A DNA stretch of 64,000 nucleotides from Chrysaora quinquecirrha (taxonomy: Eukaryota > Cnidaria > Scyphozoa > Semaeostomeae > Pelagiidae), in the NCBI GenBank assembly GCA_014526335.1, contig JACTAT010000001.1, positions 3,338,596 through 3,402,595 on the forward strand, in the 5' to 3' direction. This document shows, piece after piece, positions 26,001 to 35,964 of this stretch. A model generated the notes under the pieces. That model saw only the letters and a program-made list of their open reading frames with translations. It was not told the DNA's origin and did no database searches. The translations under genes and the position numbers were made by a program. The stretch's first letter is position 1; the number at the start of each line of letters is the position of its first letter.

Positions 26001-29000
26001 CTAAACAATCGATCGGTTTTTTGAAATCATTCAAGAAGCTGTGCTGGCAGGATAAAATAGAAAAATCTGTAGAAATTTTTGCAAAAATAGGCAATGGAAT
26101 CTATCAGTTAAAATTCTAGAGGTCAGGTAGCTTGTGCAGCAATTTACTACTAAAGGCTGTAAGTTCAAGATTTGTTCAAACACTGTCAATCTATCGCCTG
26201 CTCAAAAATCTACTTCCATTATTACAAATCGAATAAAATGTATTAAGAGCGTACCAGCATATTCTGTTTCCACGTGTGTGCGTTTTGTGTTTCTGTCAAT
26301 ATCTATAACATAAGAAACAAGTGATTAATAAATAAGAAAGTTACCCTGAATTAGAGAATTAAATAGTTACTTGTGGAATTCAGAAAACTATTGGTATTAT
26401 GTATTACGAAAATCATTATATACCTTTCACAAACATTCTTGGCAAACAGGATAAATCTTCAGTTTCATTCTGTTTCTTGTCGAGTTTCAGTGCTAAAAGT
26501 TTAAGATTCATTTGAAGATTAAAAATATTTCGAGTTGTTTGTCGATAAATTTAAAATTGCGATAAACAACGGAGAAATGTTCCCACTGTTTATCGAAATT
26601 TTCAATATTAAGAATCTGCATATCTAAGATGAATTTTGTAATTTACTAATTATATCTTTATTTTCTACTATACCTTTTTCCATTATTGACTTGCGATCTT
26701 GTTCAGTCAATTGCTGAATTTTTGAGTTTAGAACTTCCGTTTCTTTCGCAGCATTTAGTTGAAGATAGTCATCCTATTTACAAAAAGAGTAGTACAATAA
26801 TCTATTAGCTTCGCCAGCACAACATGATAAACAGATAGTAAATAAAAAATAAAACAAACAATAAATTAAGCTCAAATACGATTCCGTAACAGGACAACAT
26901 CAACTTGATGCCACAGGATGTGCAAAGTTGCAGCAGGAGTGTCAGGCAAAAAGCTCAAGAATTGTGTCAAGAATGTTCCCACTTTTTATAGTAATTTTCC
27001 AAGTACAACTCAAAGATTGCTTAATTGATTTTTCAAAGAAATTTAGACCCCGTTTACACGAGACAAAAAATACGGACCCGAAACGTCCGTACCTTTACGG
27101 TACGATATGGGTACGATCTCACTGCGTTTAGATGGGAACAGTTCTAGAACGGATACAAATGGATCCGCTTTTCTATCGTAGCTACCAACAAAGATACGGT
27201 CCCGTTCCCAAAAAGGAACGGATTCAAGCGTTCACGTGTAAAACGGAAAGCCTATCGGGATCATTTTGAGATGGGATCCAGTGTAAATGGGGTCTTAGAC
27301 CGGGCCGAACGATCAAACATTGTTTGTCAAACATTTCCAATGCAAATCGAGTAAAATGCTTGACCGTTTTCCCACATTGTAAAACATTGCTCGTCTAACA
27401 TTTTTTGCTTGATGCAAGCATGAAATGTTTGTAAAGTTTTTCAAAAACATTGCCGAGCGATGCTTCTGCTTGTCAGGAATGTTTTGTGATGTGGCCAAAC
27501 GGTCAAACATTGCTTGTAAAGCAAATAAAAAATGTTTAACCAACAATGTTTGATCGTTTGGCCAGGGCTTAAGAATAAAGTATAATTCTTAAAAGCAAAC
27601 CTTAGGATTCATTTCAAGAGTAAGCTGATGAGAATTGGAAAGAAAATATTCTTTCACTTTATTCTGGAGAAATTGATCATCTTCTTTCAATTGATTCTAC
27701 AAAATAAAGATAACATGGTGAAATCAACAAATACGATGACAGTAAGATTGAAGAATCTATTGTTCTATGAAGAAAAGAAATTTATAGAACAAAACTACAG
27801 TATTGTTTCATCACAAGACATTGTAAAAAGGAATTGTTTATAGACAAAAGAATGTAAGAATATATTGTTTTAAAGACAAAGGAATATAAGAATGTATTGT
27901 TTATAGGCAAAAGAATGTAAGAATATATTGTTTTAAAGACAACAGAATGCAACGTATCTTACTCTGAACTTTTCAACTTGTTCATTCACTTTCATCATTG
28001 CCACCGGGTCTGCATCGTGATTCCAAGATGACATCAAATTCTGAAAAATATTTGGCCTAAAAATTTTTTTCTTAGGCATAAATATAGCTTCTTTATATTA
28101 AAATTATATTTCTGGAAATTGAAACAAGAAAAAGTTTAACTTACTGAAATAACACCAAGACCAAAACTACTTGTTTGGTGTTTTTGTGACAATTCCACCC
28201 GGTGTAATATCGATTCGATTCTGTCTTGTTCAAATCCTTCACTATCATAGAGAAAAGAATAATTTAAATCAGCTGGGTACATCATCTCATATTAATTTGC
28301 CCTTACAGGCTTCATCACCGTCACACGAAGCTAACAGGGCAGTAAGGAAAATCATAAGTTAAGTTGTGGCTAAACTAGGTTAAAAGTCGCGTGCGACATT
28401 GAATTTGGTATGTCTCCCAGGGTGGCTAACCATGCGAGTGACAAGCGAGCAACATGTCTCCCCGAGTCGCGGTACTAAGAGATTTCTCTGTTCCTGTTGT
28501 CTCCCAGAAACATTTGCGTGTCACTTGCTACAAATTTGGTCACCCGCTACAGAGTTTCTGAGGTGGTAAACAGGGAGACATCAAGGGGACATGTCATGCT
28601 CAACAATGTCGCGTGCGATGTCTCCTAGTTTAGCCAGGCCTTTAGATTCAATAAAACTTCCTTAGACAAACCTTGCAACTTTTTCAAATGTTTCTTGAAT
28701 TATTTTTAATATATTAGGCACATCATCTTTGCTAACTCCTTGCAAACCAATTGCAAATGTAGGGTTCTTAGTGCTTCCATCAACTCTAGATAGGACAATA
28801 AAACTCAGATTCTGTTAAAGTTCACAGTATGCTAAGCAAACAATTGGGAAAAATTTTTCAAAGACTGTTGGAACAGGGAAAACCAGTAGCAGACGTTTGA
28901 CAGACTTAACGTTGAGCTGAGTCGCCATACATTAGGTCCTGGCCAAACGATCAAACATTATTGATCAAACAACTGAAATTTGCCTATCAAGCAAACGAGG

Positions 29001-32000
29001 TCTCGACCCTGGCTGTGTCCCTACCGTTGCTTTGCTAGGGGCTCGAACGCTTCCTCTCACTAAGCCTCGACAAGCTAGCTTAATTAGACCAAGACGTCAC
29101 AGCATTAAGACACCTAATTTTGTCCACATGTATAGTTATTATGATGCTAAGATAGCTTACTAAACAACTTAGAAGCAACGAATGACATTATAAGTTATCC
29201 CTCAGCACGGAGTATATAACCGAGTAACATACTACAGCCATTACTACCATAAACAAAAGTAAAATATATCAAATTGCCTTACCCAACCACAGGAGCATAG
29301 CCAGATCCAATGTTTGGTTTAATCAAAGACTGGTAGAAAGGTGAATTAGGCCCAGAAGCTAATAATGTTGCTAAAACTGCCATTGTGAAAACAGTAAATG
29401 GATCATTCGAGCTGCAAATAAGAAATAAGTTATTCCTAAGAACACGTTTATGCGAAGAGAGCACACAAAATAGTAAATGGCAAAAGGAGAGAAACTAGCA
29501 TGAAATGAGGAATAAAGCTCGGAATATCAGTGGTCTACAAACCTTTCCAGCATATAACTAACAGTTATGGTCGTTTGTTTATTGACATCAGCAGCTAATG
29601 TATCTGGTGGGCAACTCACTGCAGCACATCTCTATGAAGGAACAATGGTAGGATAGCAAAAACGTTTTCTTAAAAACATCCACTAATTTCTATGTAAGGT
29701 TGGTACCTGGCCTAAGGTACCGAAACGCATGCAGTTAGGCTCATATCGCATGAGCACAAATTCGTATTCGGCCTATATGAATAATTTCACCAGCCGCCCT
29801 ATTCTCAAATGCCAGACAACATTTTTACGAATTTGTACTCATGCGATATGAGCCTAACTGCATGCGTTTCGGTACCTTAGGCCAGGTACCAACCTTACAT
29901 AGTAATATGCAAGACTTCGGTACTCGTGTGATACGAGTCTAAAACTCACGCAGTTACTCAGCAGTCAGCCCAGCTCCGGTGGTCGTGTGATTAGCACTTG
30001 TGCTTCTCACGCAATAAACCCCGGTTCGATTCTCACACATGTCACTGATGACCTCCAATAAGAGCGAAACGCGTCTGGCATTTGAGAATGGGGCGGCTGG
30101 TGAAATTATTCATCCACTAATTTCAATCAAGTTGAAACATTGCGAAACACATTTGTCAAGCAACGTTTTGTGACGTGGCCAAACGTTCAAACATTGCTTA
30201 AAAAGCAAATTTCAAATTTTTACCAAACAATATTTGATCGTTTGGCCAGGGTCTAACACTGTAGTAAGAATATTGAATACAAATTATAGAACCTTACAGG
30301 TTTTTCCCACTTTGGTTCATCAGGAATATCAGTATTCGTAGATATTCTGTCAAAGTGTTTCAGTGACTGTTCATTGATCATTTCTAAGTGTTTCTCCAAA
30401 GGAAGGTCGCCATAAGTGTAGAATCTAAAAGAAGAAAGACAGTAAGTAAATGCTTAACCATATCTTGAAACATCGTCAGAAAGCACCTAATGATAAAGCT
30501 ACACTTGGACAAAGCATACCTAGGCTCTGGCTAAACGATCAAACATTGTTTGCCAAACATTTGAAACTTGCTTGTCAAACACAATATACTTGGCGTCTCC
30601 TTCAATCAGTCTAGCAACCCAATTCACCTTAATAATGTGTAACTAAAAGGTAACATAACAAACCTAAACTTACTTAGAGTTACTTGGATGGTAGTGTGTC
30701 TTGTGGAAATCTTTTAATTGCTCCCACTAGAAAAGGAAAACGAAATAAAACATTATCTGCTAGACTATAGAAAGAATACATTCTTCATGCTTTCACCCAT
30801 TTTTTGAGCCATTAGTTATCAACCTAACCAGTAAGTTAATTTGGCAAACAGTTTCCTTATGGTCTTTTTCATCAGTGCAAAAAAGAATAGAAGCAAAGTA
30901 CTCACTGTTAATTCAGGTATGACAAGGGGGTCTCCACCACTTACATTACCATACGTATGACTTGGAAGCAATAGACTTTGATGATGTGTTGCGAATAATG
31001 CTTCAGGATTTGACTAAAACAAGAGACAAATGAGACTCGATTATGAAACAAAAATATATAGATCATCTTTGCAATTCAAGAAAATAATTCATATATACAC
31101 GGTATTGATGGACCAGTTTAACTATTGTTTTTTAAGTAGGCGACCTTCTGTGTGTATGTAGCAAGTTCTCTATGCGGGAATGAAATCAAAATGAAATCTA
31201 CATTTGTCAACTTAATATTAACAATATTAATAGTTTCAAAGTTGTTCTACCCACCAGAGCTCCTTTCATTTCATTGAACACAACTCCTTTGAAAATCAGA
31301 GGTGAATTTGGATCATTGATTGTCTCATTCTCCAATCGCCACCCTTCTTGTAAGAAGTCAAGTTCGTTTAAATTTGGAAAGAAAACCGCATCCAGATAGA
31401 CCGACAATAAATTGGCATAATCTGCTCCATTCTGAGTTGAAAACGGGTACATTGTGTAGTCACTTGCTGAAAAAGAGAAATAGAAATACTGGCAATGAAA
31501 TGGCATTTGCAGCATGAATAGCATGTATTGTTAACAGCATTAGATCTTTTATTGAACAAACCTGTCCAGGCATTCATGAAAGTTGACAACGATCTATTCA
31601 GCATTTTGAAGAATGGATCTCTACAGGGGTATTTCTTAGATCCACAAAGAGTTGTATGCTCTAGAATGTGGGGAACACCAGTACTGTCCATTGGAGTTGT
31701 CCGAAATGTTACACTGTGAGTGATAGATAAATAAAAAGATCAACACCAAGGCTTTATCAAACTTGAGGAGGCTTATCAATTGGGGGGGTTAAGACAGAAT
31801 AAAGGAGAAGGGGCATAATCAGGAAGAAAGACATATTCTGCTTTTGGCCTGTAATGAGGGTCCTGATGACATCAAAAGATGTATCATAAATAACAAAATG
31901 TTAAGCCCAAAAGACATACAACATTAGAAGCTATATATTAGATGTAAGACCAAGCTATCAAATACATTCTCATTAATTTCTGCTTTGCATTTCATACACT

Positions 32001-33988
32001 AACTACATTTGGAGGGGGAGGGGCTTAAAAGACAGAAGACACACTTACAACACTGGGGGGCTTGAAAGGAAGATGGCTTAACAGAAGACAAGGGGCTTAA
32101 AAGAGCTTTTTGCTAAGACCATTCATGTGATGAATTTGAAATTAAGCCATTAAAAGTAAAAGAATGAGAACTTTAAAGAATAGTGTGACCAATGAAAATT
32201 TCAAAACTGACTTACCTAAATACATTATTTTGATCATCTCTGGCTACATGCAAATGTTGTGCTCCAGTCTTATCATGTTGCAATTTCACAGCCACCATAT
32301 GAAAAGCTTCTATTGCCTCAACCTAAAAGATATATCAGTTTATAAACAATGGTGCAGCTAGACAGTAGGGGCAAAGAGGGCCACATGTTTATTTAGGGGT
32401 TGTACCCACCTCCTTAGCAATGGGAGTCCTCACAACATCAGTTCTTGGGTATGGTACTGTACTACAACAAAAACCAACATGCGGTAAATTCTCGAATTGC
32501 CCCCCCTCTTGAACAAGCTCTCCCCTTGAATTAGCCCCCACCCTGAGAGAGAAATTGTTGATAAGCCCCCCCCCTGAATAAGCCCCCTTCCCTGACATCT
32601 TGATGGTACTTTATCCAGTTATGACAGAAAGATGCATTCTCTAAGTCGATGTTAAATCATGCTTTTATGAATAATTTTATAAGCCCCAAAACTACACAAG
32701 CCCCCTTCCAAAATAATGAAAAATAAATAAGCCCCTGGGGGCTTATTCAAGGATTTACAGTATCTATCCTTACGCCTATGGGCCAACCATACTGAAATCC
32801 AGCAACTTTACCTGTTCAACTGTATATCCATTTAATTTATCACCAATATTGAATTTTTCTGCAATAAAGATAACAAATATTAGACTTGCAAACTACAGAC
32901 GATGAACCAAGCAGTGATCATTCATCAGGCCTCGCCAGGAAGATTTAAGTAGGTGGGCGGTAATCGCTCCCCTCAAAAAATTCAGGCGGGCGGTTTTTTA
33001 TCTTCCTTAAGTGACTGTTAAAGGGTATAATACACACTTTTTTTTTATAAGAATACCTTATTTTTTGCCGAGCCTCGATTATTCTTAAGCTTATTCGATT
33101 TTGAGCCTGAAAATATTCTTAAATTATCCTAAATCATCAATGTTGTAAATTGGCCTGAAGATCAAGAGAAATAAGTCAAATCTTCGTCATTTGTTATTTT
33201 ATTAATAAAAAGAGTTGCTGTATCAAAGAGTCAGACAGGATGTATGCATTTCAAAACAAATACAGTTGCCTGACAATCACACTTATTATGCAGTGTAAAA
33301 AACCCAGAGAAATAAAAATGATCCTCGTCAAGCTTGAGCCTCAGATTATTCTTAAATAATTCTTAAATTTCAGCAATTCTGAGCCTGAATATTCTTATAG
33401 ACTGTATTCTTATAAAAAAAAAGTGTGTACGGTACAAAATGGAAGAAAACAAAGTTTTTAAGGAGAAAAATACCTATTTAAATTAATTGAAAGCAATTTT
33501 AAAATTCGAAACACAAAAGAAATAAAAGAATCTTTATCACCATAAAAGTACATTCAGTCTTCAACTGTGACCCTTATGGTCATCAAAAAGTCGTCAACAG
33601 AACTTAAAACACGAAAAGTCAAAGGTGATAAGGAGATTAGTCCATTTAAAGATTAACGCCGGAGATTTCCTGTCTGTCTGGTAATTAAGAAAGAAAAGCA
33701 AAGGTGGGCGGATTTTTTCGTTATTTGATATGGAGGGGAGCGATGACAGCTCGCCTCGAGCATTCGAGGGGAGTGACGAGGCGGGCGCGGGCGATCGCCC
33801 GCCTTAAAAGGCGAGGCCTGATTCATCATACAGAATTTGACAAACACAGACTTACTTGCTTCTCCTAAAACATCTCTGACATTTGATAAACATCTGATGC
33901 TTTGCCTGGTCTGAAGCAGGAGTCCTGGTCTTTTAGCAGTCGTAACATCTTGGTATTTGTTTCAACGTCAAAGTCAATTCAGCTGTAA
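17091..33988 (-). CDS. PITRM1: PITRM1/PreP, mitochondrial presequence protease (M16C zinc metallopeptidase)
   Basis: PITRM1 degrades cleaved targeting presequences and other unstructured peptides, including amyloid-beta, in the mitochondrial matrix. About 29 exons follow the human protein in order. From the 5' end: 33856-33988 (Arg-rich presequence-like), 32813-32868 ([13 protein letters not shown]), 32217-32326, 31564-31713 (zinc site HILEH, the inverted M16 HxxEH), 31254-31465 ([13 protein letters not shown], then [12 protein letters not shown] with the distal Glu), 30909-31015, 30676-30727, 30300-30424, 29545-29631, 29283-29410 ([15 protein letters not shown]), 28676-28790, 28146-28241, 27963-28039, 27602-27696, 26672-26773, 26425-26492, 26255-26302, 25733-25865 ([11 protein letters not shown]), 25479-25599, 24565-24641, 23852-24017, 23448-23548, 22858-22966, 22235-22347 (MPFPVNYV), 19765-19818, 19213-19281 ([12 protein letters not shown]), 18592-18706 ([13 protein letters not shown]), 17817-17950 and 17091-17193 (VIGPENEN, stop TGA). 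Phases I checked agree. The initiator Met is unresolved: the first listed exon has an in-frame stop near its 5' edge, so coding must begin upstream or at an internal acceptor. A small exon between 22348 and 22857 may be missed. Confidence 0.93.
17527..17605 (-). pseudogene. 5S rRNA-like fragment (pseudogene or 5S-derived SINE)
   Basis: Read on the minus strand, the segment has GAAGTTAAGC, then GTCG, then CTGGATGGGTGAC followed by CCAG, in the order and approximate spacing of the 5S rRNA internal control region (A box and C box). Upstream, TTCTCGTTAGACAGCTGAAG resembles the 5S start of loop B. Several positions differ, so it is not a functional 5S gene. It may be the head of a SINE3-type element. 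It lies in the last PITRM1 intron. Confidence 0.5.
18041..18406. mobile_element. MITE family 2, copy a
   Basis: The left end GCCAGGCCTACGTCGACAT and the right end read in reverse (GCCAGGCTAATGTTGACCTA) form imperfect terminal inverted repeats. The internal block AACTAGTTGCC/GCTAATC is shared with a second copy at 52210-52555 in a CEP85 intron. It has no coding capacity. TTA follows the right end, but the left target copy is degraded. Confidence 0.7.
20285..21151. mobile_element. Fold-back element with GTACAGTGGAGG repeats
   Basis: The ends GGGGTAATGTCTGTGCAGTA and its reverse complement close the element. Multiple direct copies of CAGTACAGTGGAGG(G)/GCTGT fill the left 230 bp, and inverted copies (CCTCCACTGTACTG) fill the right 100 bp. 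Such multi-unit inverted ends are typical of fold-back DNA elements. It is nested in the hAT-like element. I found no convincing target duplication. Confidence 0.75.
20658..20951 (+). CDS. Uncharacterised acidic ORF inside fold-back element
   Basis: A 97-codon open frame, read here from a non-ATG codon, lies between the inverted ends of the fold-back element. The product is acidic (runs of Asp/Glu such as [17 protein letters not shown], and [12 protein letters not shown] near the C-terminus) with no motif I recognise. It could be a fragment of a captured or transposon gene, or chance. Its placement in the single-copy core of the element is the only argument for meaning. Confidence 0.3.
   Translation: MLEAPSKSSSPKSYFDCYLESLEACLVLEKLKHDGDLDEDLSKKDRKDGEPRRCLIPFNNSGIGDIDLHSENEYYEDGTENIISDVVDELILSEFAN
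21256..21570 (+). pseudogene. Penelope-like element, C-terminal endonuclease end (remnant)
   Basis: An open frame without an initiator Met starts after a TAG with [18 protein letters not shown], then [31 protein letters not shown] and [15 protein letters not shown] before stop TAA. This resembles the C-terminal part and tail after the GIY-YIG endonuclease of Penelope-like retroelements in cnidarians; the Arg/Lys-rich RL-DRIKQH helix fits. The reverse transcriptase part is absent, so the copy is 5' truncated. It is followed by a TATA-bearing, pseudo-LTR-like tail to about 21760. Inverted segments of about 55 bp (AAAATTGCGATGAATAGCG and GCATACTTAAAAGC types) bracket the whole insertion within the hAT-like element. 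Confidence 0.65.
21571..21765 (+). repeat. Penelope-type terminal tail with conserved hairpin
   Basis: Downstream of the remnant ORF are TATAAATTCCGCC, TTTCGGTCTGTTTCTGACG and a hairpin CTGACGTTC...GAGTGTCAG followed by ACGAAA. A diverged copy exists on the minus strand at about 44410-44500. Penelope elements carry pseudo-LTRs, and some carry hammerhead ribozymes there. The CTGAGGA...GAAA order is suggestive but stem II would be only 2 bp, so ribozyme activity is not claimed. Confidence 0.45.
25017..25230. mobile_element. TA-flanked MITE, GGTTTCCGCAAAAGATGG ends
   Basis: Inverted ends (TTTCCGCAAAAGATGGCCGC left, same motif in reverse at right) surround an inner inverted repeat GGGAATTCTGGGAATAATTT / AAATTATTCCCAGAATTCC. 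TA dinucleotides flank both ends (25015-25016 and 25231-25232), fitting a Tc1/mariner-type non-autonomous element of 214 bp in a PITRM1 intron. Confidence 0.75.
27046..27294. mobile_element. MITE family 3, copy a (GACCCCGTTTACAC ends, TTA duplication)
   Basis: GACCCCGTTTACAC at the left and GTGTAAATGGGGTC at the right are near-perfect inverted ends, each flanked by TTA (27043-27045 and 27295-27297). A 3-bp TTA/TAA duplication is the PIF/Harbinger pattern. A second copy is at 38221-38461. The right TTA is shared with the next element. Confidence 0.85.
27298..27568. mobile_element. MITE family 4, copy a (AACGATCAAACATTG ends, TTA duplication)
   Basis: The left end GACCGGGCCGAACGATCAAA and the right end (reverse: GCCCTGGCCAAACGATCAAA) form inverted termini of over 25 bp flanked by TTA at 27295-27297 and 27569-27571. 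The interior repeats AACATTGCTTGT/AAGCAATGTTT motifs in both orientations. This is the most frequent MITE family in the window. It abuts the preceding element exactly. Confidence 0.85.
28362..28641. mobile_element. MITE family 5 (GGCTAAACTAGG ends)
   Basis: Left GGCTAAACTAGG plus CGCGTGCGACATTG and right CAATGTCGCGTGCGA plus CCTAGTTTAGCC are inverted termini of about 45 bp with small differences. TTA is present on both sides (28359-28361, 28642-28644). The element lies between two PITRM1 exons and ends about 30 bp from one. Confidence 0.75.
28946..29110. mobile_element. Truncated family-4 MITE followed by SINE family-1 fragment
   Basis: CCTGGCCAAACGATCAAACATT begins a family-4 terminus that breaks off after about 45 bp. 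The next bases (CTCGACCCTGGCTGTG, GGGGCTCGAAC, CACTAAGCCTCGACA) match SINE family 1 in reverse orientation, including the reverse of its B box. The junction looks like SINE insertion into, or deletion of, the MITE. Confidence 0.55.
29691..30110. mobile_element. tRNA-related SINE with 5' fold-back, 14-bp target duplication
   Basis: Identical CATCCACTAATTTC copies at 29677-29690 and 30111-30124 flank a 420-bp insert. The insert begins with two 76-77 bp inverted arms (29690-29766 and 29826-29902, one or two differences, containing GGTACCGAAACGCATGC). Then comes a tRNA-like part (CTCCGGTGGTCGTGTGATTA ... CCCCGGTTCGATTCTCAC, B box GGTTCGATTCT) resembling tRNA-Glu, and a tail TCTGGCATTTGAGAATGGGG. 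The loop between the arms contains the reverse complement of that tail. The long variable target duplication indicates target-primed reverse transcription, not a DNA transposon. Confidence 0.8.
30132..30258. mobile_element. MITE family 4, right-half fragment
   Basis: AACGTTTTGTGACGTGGCCA, AACGTTCAAACATTGCTT and the terminus ATTTGATCGTTTGGCCAGGG match the right half of the family-4 element at 27298-27568. The left terminus is not present next to it. Confidence 0.65.
30525..30590. mobile_element. MITE family 4, left-end fragment
   Basis: GGCTCTGGCTAAACGATCAA followed by ACATTGTTTGCC and AACATTTGAAACTTGCTTG is the left terminus of family 4, broken off after about 60 bp within a PITRM1 intron. 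Confidence 0.6.
32450..32765. repeat. AAGCCCCC-rich inverted-end repeat
   Basis: The segment runs from GTACTGTACTAC / GGTAAATTCTCGAATTGCCC to GGGGCTTATTCAAGGATTTA, whose reverse complement resembles the start. The interior repeats TAAGCCCCC many times. It is likely a MITE-type repeat in a PITRM1 intron. Exact ends are not defined. Confidence 0.5.
32923..33822. mobile_element. Element with CAGGCCTCGCC inverted ends, interrupted by a TA-type MITE
   Basis: CAGGCCTCGCC (left) and GGCGAGGCCTG (right) are perfect 11-bp inverted termini flanked by ATTCAT on both sides. GGCGGGCG/GGTGGGCGG motifs lie inside both ends. The interior carries the separate TA-flanked element at 33033-33427. No transposase frame was found. 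Confidence 0.7.
33033..33427. mobile_element. Mariner-type MITE, CACACTTTTTTTTT ends
   Basis: Perfect 23-bp inverted ends (CACAC, nine T, ATAAGAATA) are flanked by TA at 33031-33032 and 33428-33429. The interior has repeated TATTCTTAA and GAGCCT motifs in both orientations. Perfect termini and a TA target are the Tc1/mariner pattern. It is nested in the CAGGCCTCGCC element. Confidence 0.85.
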
Positions 33989-34267
33989 TAGAAGAGAATA
34001 TCAATATGAAAAGAGGGAGGATGCATTCTAAGAAAGCGTTTTGCTTTCAGCATACGCAAGCAGGTTGAAGTCAAGACTGCTGGCTTTGTGACTCGCTAAG
34101 AATAAATTCCTTAAGGAGGAACACAACTCTAGAAGCACAACACCAACTTAAAGTGGCAATTTTTGTTAACTATCACAATTTTGGTGTTAGGACTACATAG
34201 ACACTGTGTGCAAAAGATAAATATCAAGAGAAACTTTTATTTTCGCTAATACCATTTTTGAGGCATT

Positions 34268-34730
34268 TTTCAAGAACAATAGGTCACATGACCTATTGTT
34301 CTTCTATTGTTTATGCCAGCTGTGCAGCCAATTAAAAAAAAGCAAGGACAGAGCTCCACTGGGCACAGACCAAACTTTCCAGTCTGGAAATAATAGGGTT
34401 GATATTGTTGGAAAAAAATAACTGGGTGTGGTTGGATATCTTTATGTGGATGACAGAAATTCCAGGCTGGGTTTAAGGGTCTAAAGACCAGTCTGCAGAG
34501 CATGGCAGAACTCAAGGAGATCAAGATCTCGTGCCCGCAAGGAAACATTTCCAGCGTTTATTTGACCCATTCATAAGAAATCTTTAAAACCATTTGGCAT
34601 TTAAGATGATTTACATGGTTATTTACATTGAAATTAGGCGTACAAGGCTAAAAATTTTGCGGTGCACTTCTGCCTTTTGCAAATTTCCAGGTGCGTCCAG
34701 TTTCGACGCTCTGCAGACTGGTCTAAAGGT
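34268..34730. repeat. CAATAG-palindrome repeat, copy a, with TAAA-flanked inner element
   Basis: Starts with a 12-bp-arm palindrome (AACAATAGGTCA, CA, then its reverse) followed by CTTCTATTGTTTATGCCA, shared almost exactly with 41038-41170 in a CEP57 intron. An inner segment at 34486-34723 has perfect inverted ends GACCAGTCTGCAGAGC and TAAA on both sides. Related CTGCAGAGTATGGCAG termini appear at 40931-41275 and 54534-54660. Confidence 0.7.
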
Positions 34731-35015
34731 TGGGGTTTAAGGTTTGGCAGCGTGGCGTGGGGTTGTTGGGTAGGGTACCTATTCTTTAGTTTATTTAGGG
34801 CCGCCCTTCATCAGACAGGCTGCTGCATTCCATGAACGATTTATGCAAACGATCTTTGGCGCAGAAGAGGGATTTACTATTTTTAGATTGTCTTATCTTC
34901 AGAGCAGAGCTTACCTTCTAGAAACGCTGCTTTCCACCTTGCAAAAGTTGCATCATTTTATGCTCATGCTGCTGGAATGTCTAGGCCGTTTAGCCTCTTT
35001 ATGATGAAGAGCAAA

Positions 35016-35023
35016 TGACGTCA
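35016..35023. promoter_or_regulatory. Full CRE palindrome TGACGTCA near presumed PITRM1 start
   Basis: A perfect 8-bp CREB/ATF site lies about 1 kb upstream of the first confident PITRM1 coding exon and next to a candidate first exon. An 8-mer is expected by chance about once per 65 kb, so position is the main support. Confidence 0.3.
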
Positions 35024-35964
35024 CGTCCTGAAGGTCTTGCAATATCTGCGAAAATGAATAAAAACATATTAGCATACTGAGAAATTAGCATACCGATAAG
35101 TTAGGTACATTCAATAATTGAAGAGATAAATAAAAGCGAAAAACGTAATGTACATAATAACACTAATTATCGGAATCAAATATTCTAAATTATTGAGAAA
35201 TACTCGTAGGAACATGATGAATGAAAATGTCAAATTAAGTACACTGTATCTATGCATTCAATTGGGGGAACTAATAAGCATACATCTTATTTTTGAAATC
35301 TATCTGGGATTCTGCAGCACATTGCATAGAAGAACTCTACTGTAAATTTCCTGTTCAGCATTGCGAATTTTAAACCTACAAGAGAACCTGAACTCTAGGG
35401 AATTTCTTAATAAAAACTGCTTACAATTCAGAATTTAGAATATACTTGTCTTAAACAAAATAAGCAAACGCAGTGTAGCACTGATATGCAATGGGGTGGG
35501 GACAGGGGTGGTGGCATGACGGACGTTAAATTTTAAAGAATTTTAAAATTTTACAGGTCGACTAGTTAACGTGGAAGGCTAGTTTTAATGTCTTATAAAA
35601 ATACAGTTAATAATGATGACTTTGACTTTGACTGTGATTAAAATAGAACAAGTCCTGGTCATTTAGAAAAAGTTGAATACCCGACATACAGCACTCCAGG
35701 TCAAAATTGTCTTGGCTAAAAAAGCTGCTCAGTGGCAAGGTTTATCTGAAAATTTTCTTATCTAATTGCAACTTCCCTTAAGTTGATTTCTGCAAACAGA
35801 AATCTTTGAAGAAGGTAAACTTTTAATACATTGAGAAACATCGGGTCCCCAAAGCCTTTGAACGCTACAAAATACTATTTCTCCCGTCTCTTTAGCATTG
35901 GTAAAAACAGTTCTACTGTTTAGCGATACTTAATATCAACATAGCAACAAAATAGCTAAGCTAT

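Larger units (their letters stand above)
33989..35964. other. Space between PITRM1 5' end and CEP57 3' end
   Basis: Holds the CAATAG-palindrome repeat (34268-34760), a putative PITRM1 first exon/promoter near 34900-35050 and a stretch at 35480-35650 ending in a GACTTTGACTTTGAC tail. The first exon candidate ends in a consensus donor (TAGAAG followed by GTAAGC at about 34915), but its reading frame does not join cleanly to the next exon, so I treat it as possibly 5' UTR. Confidence 0.45.

Noticed and set aside
29690..29902. Independent DNA-transposon MITE with 77-bp inverted repeats
   Set aside because: No target duplication lies immediately around this pair; the 14-bp duplication encloses the larger SINE-containing unit instead.
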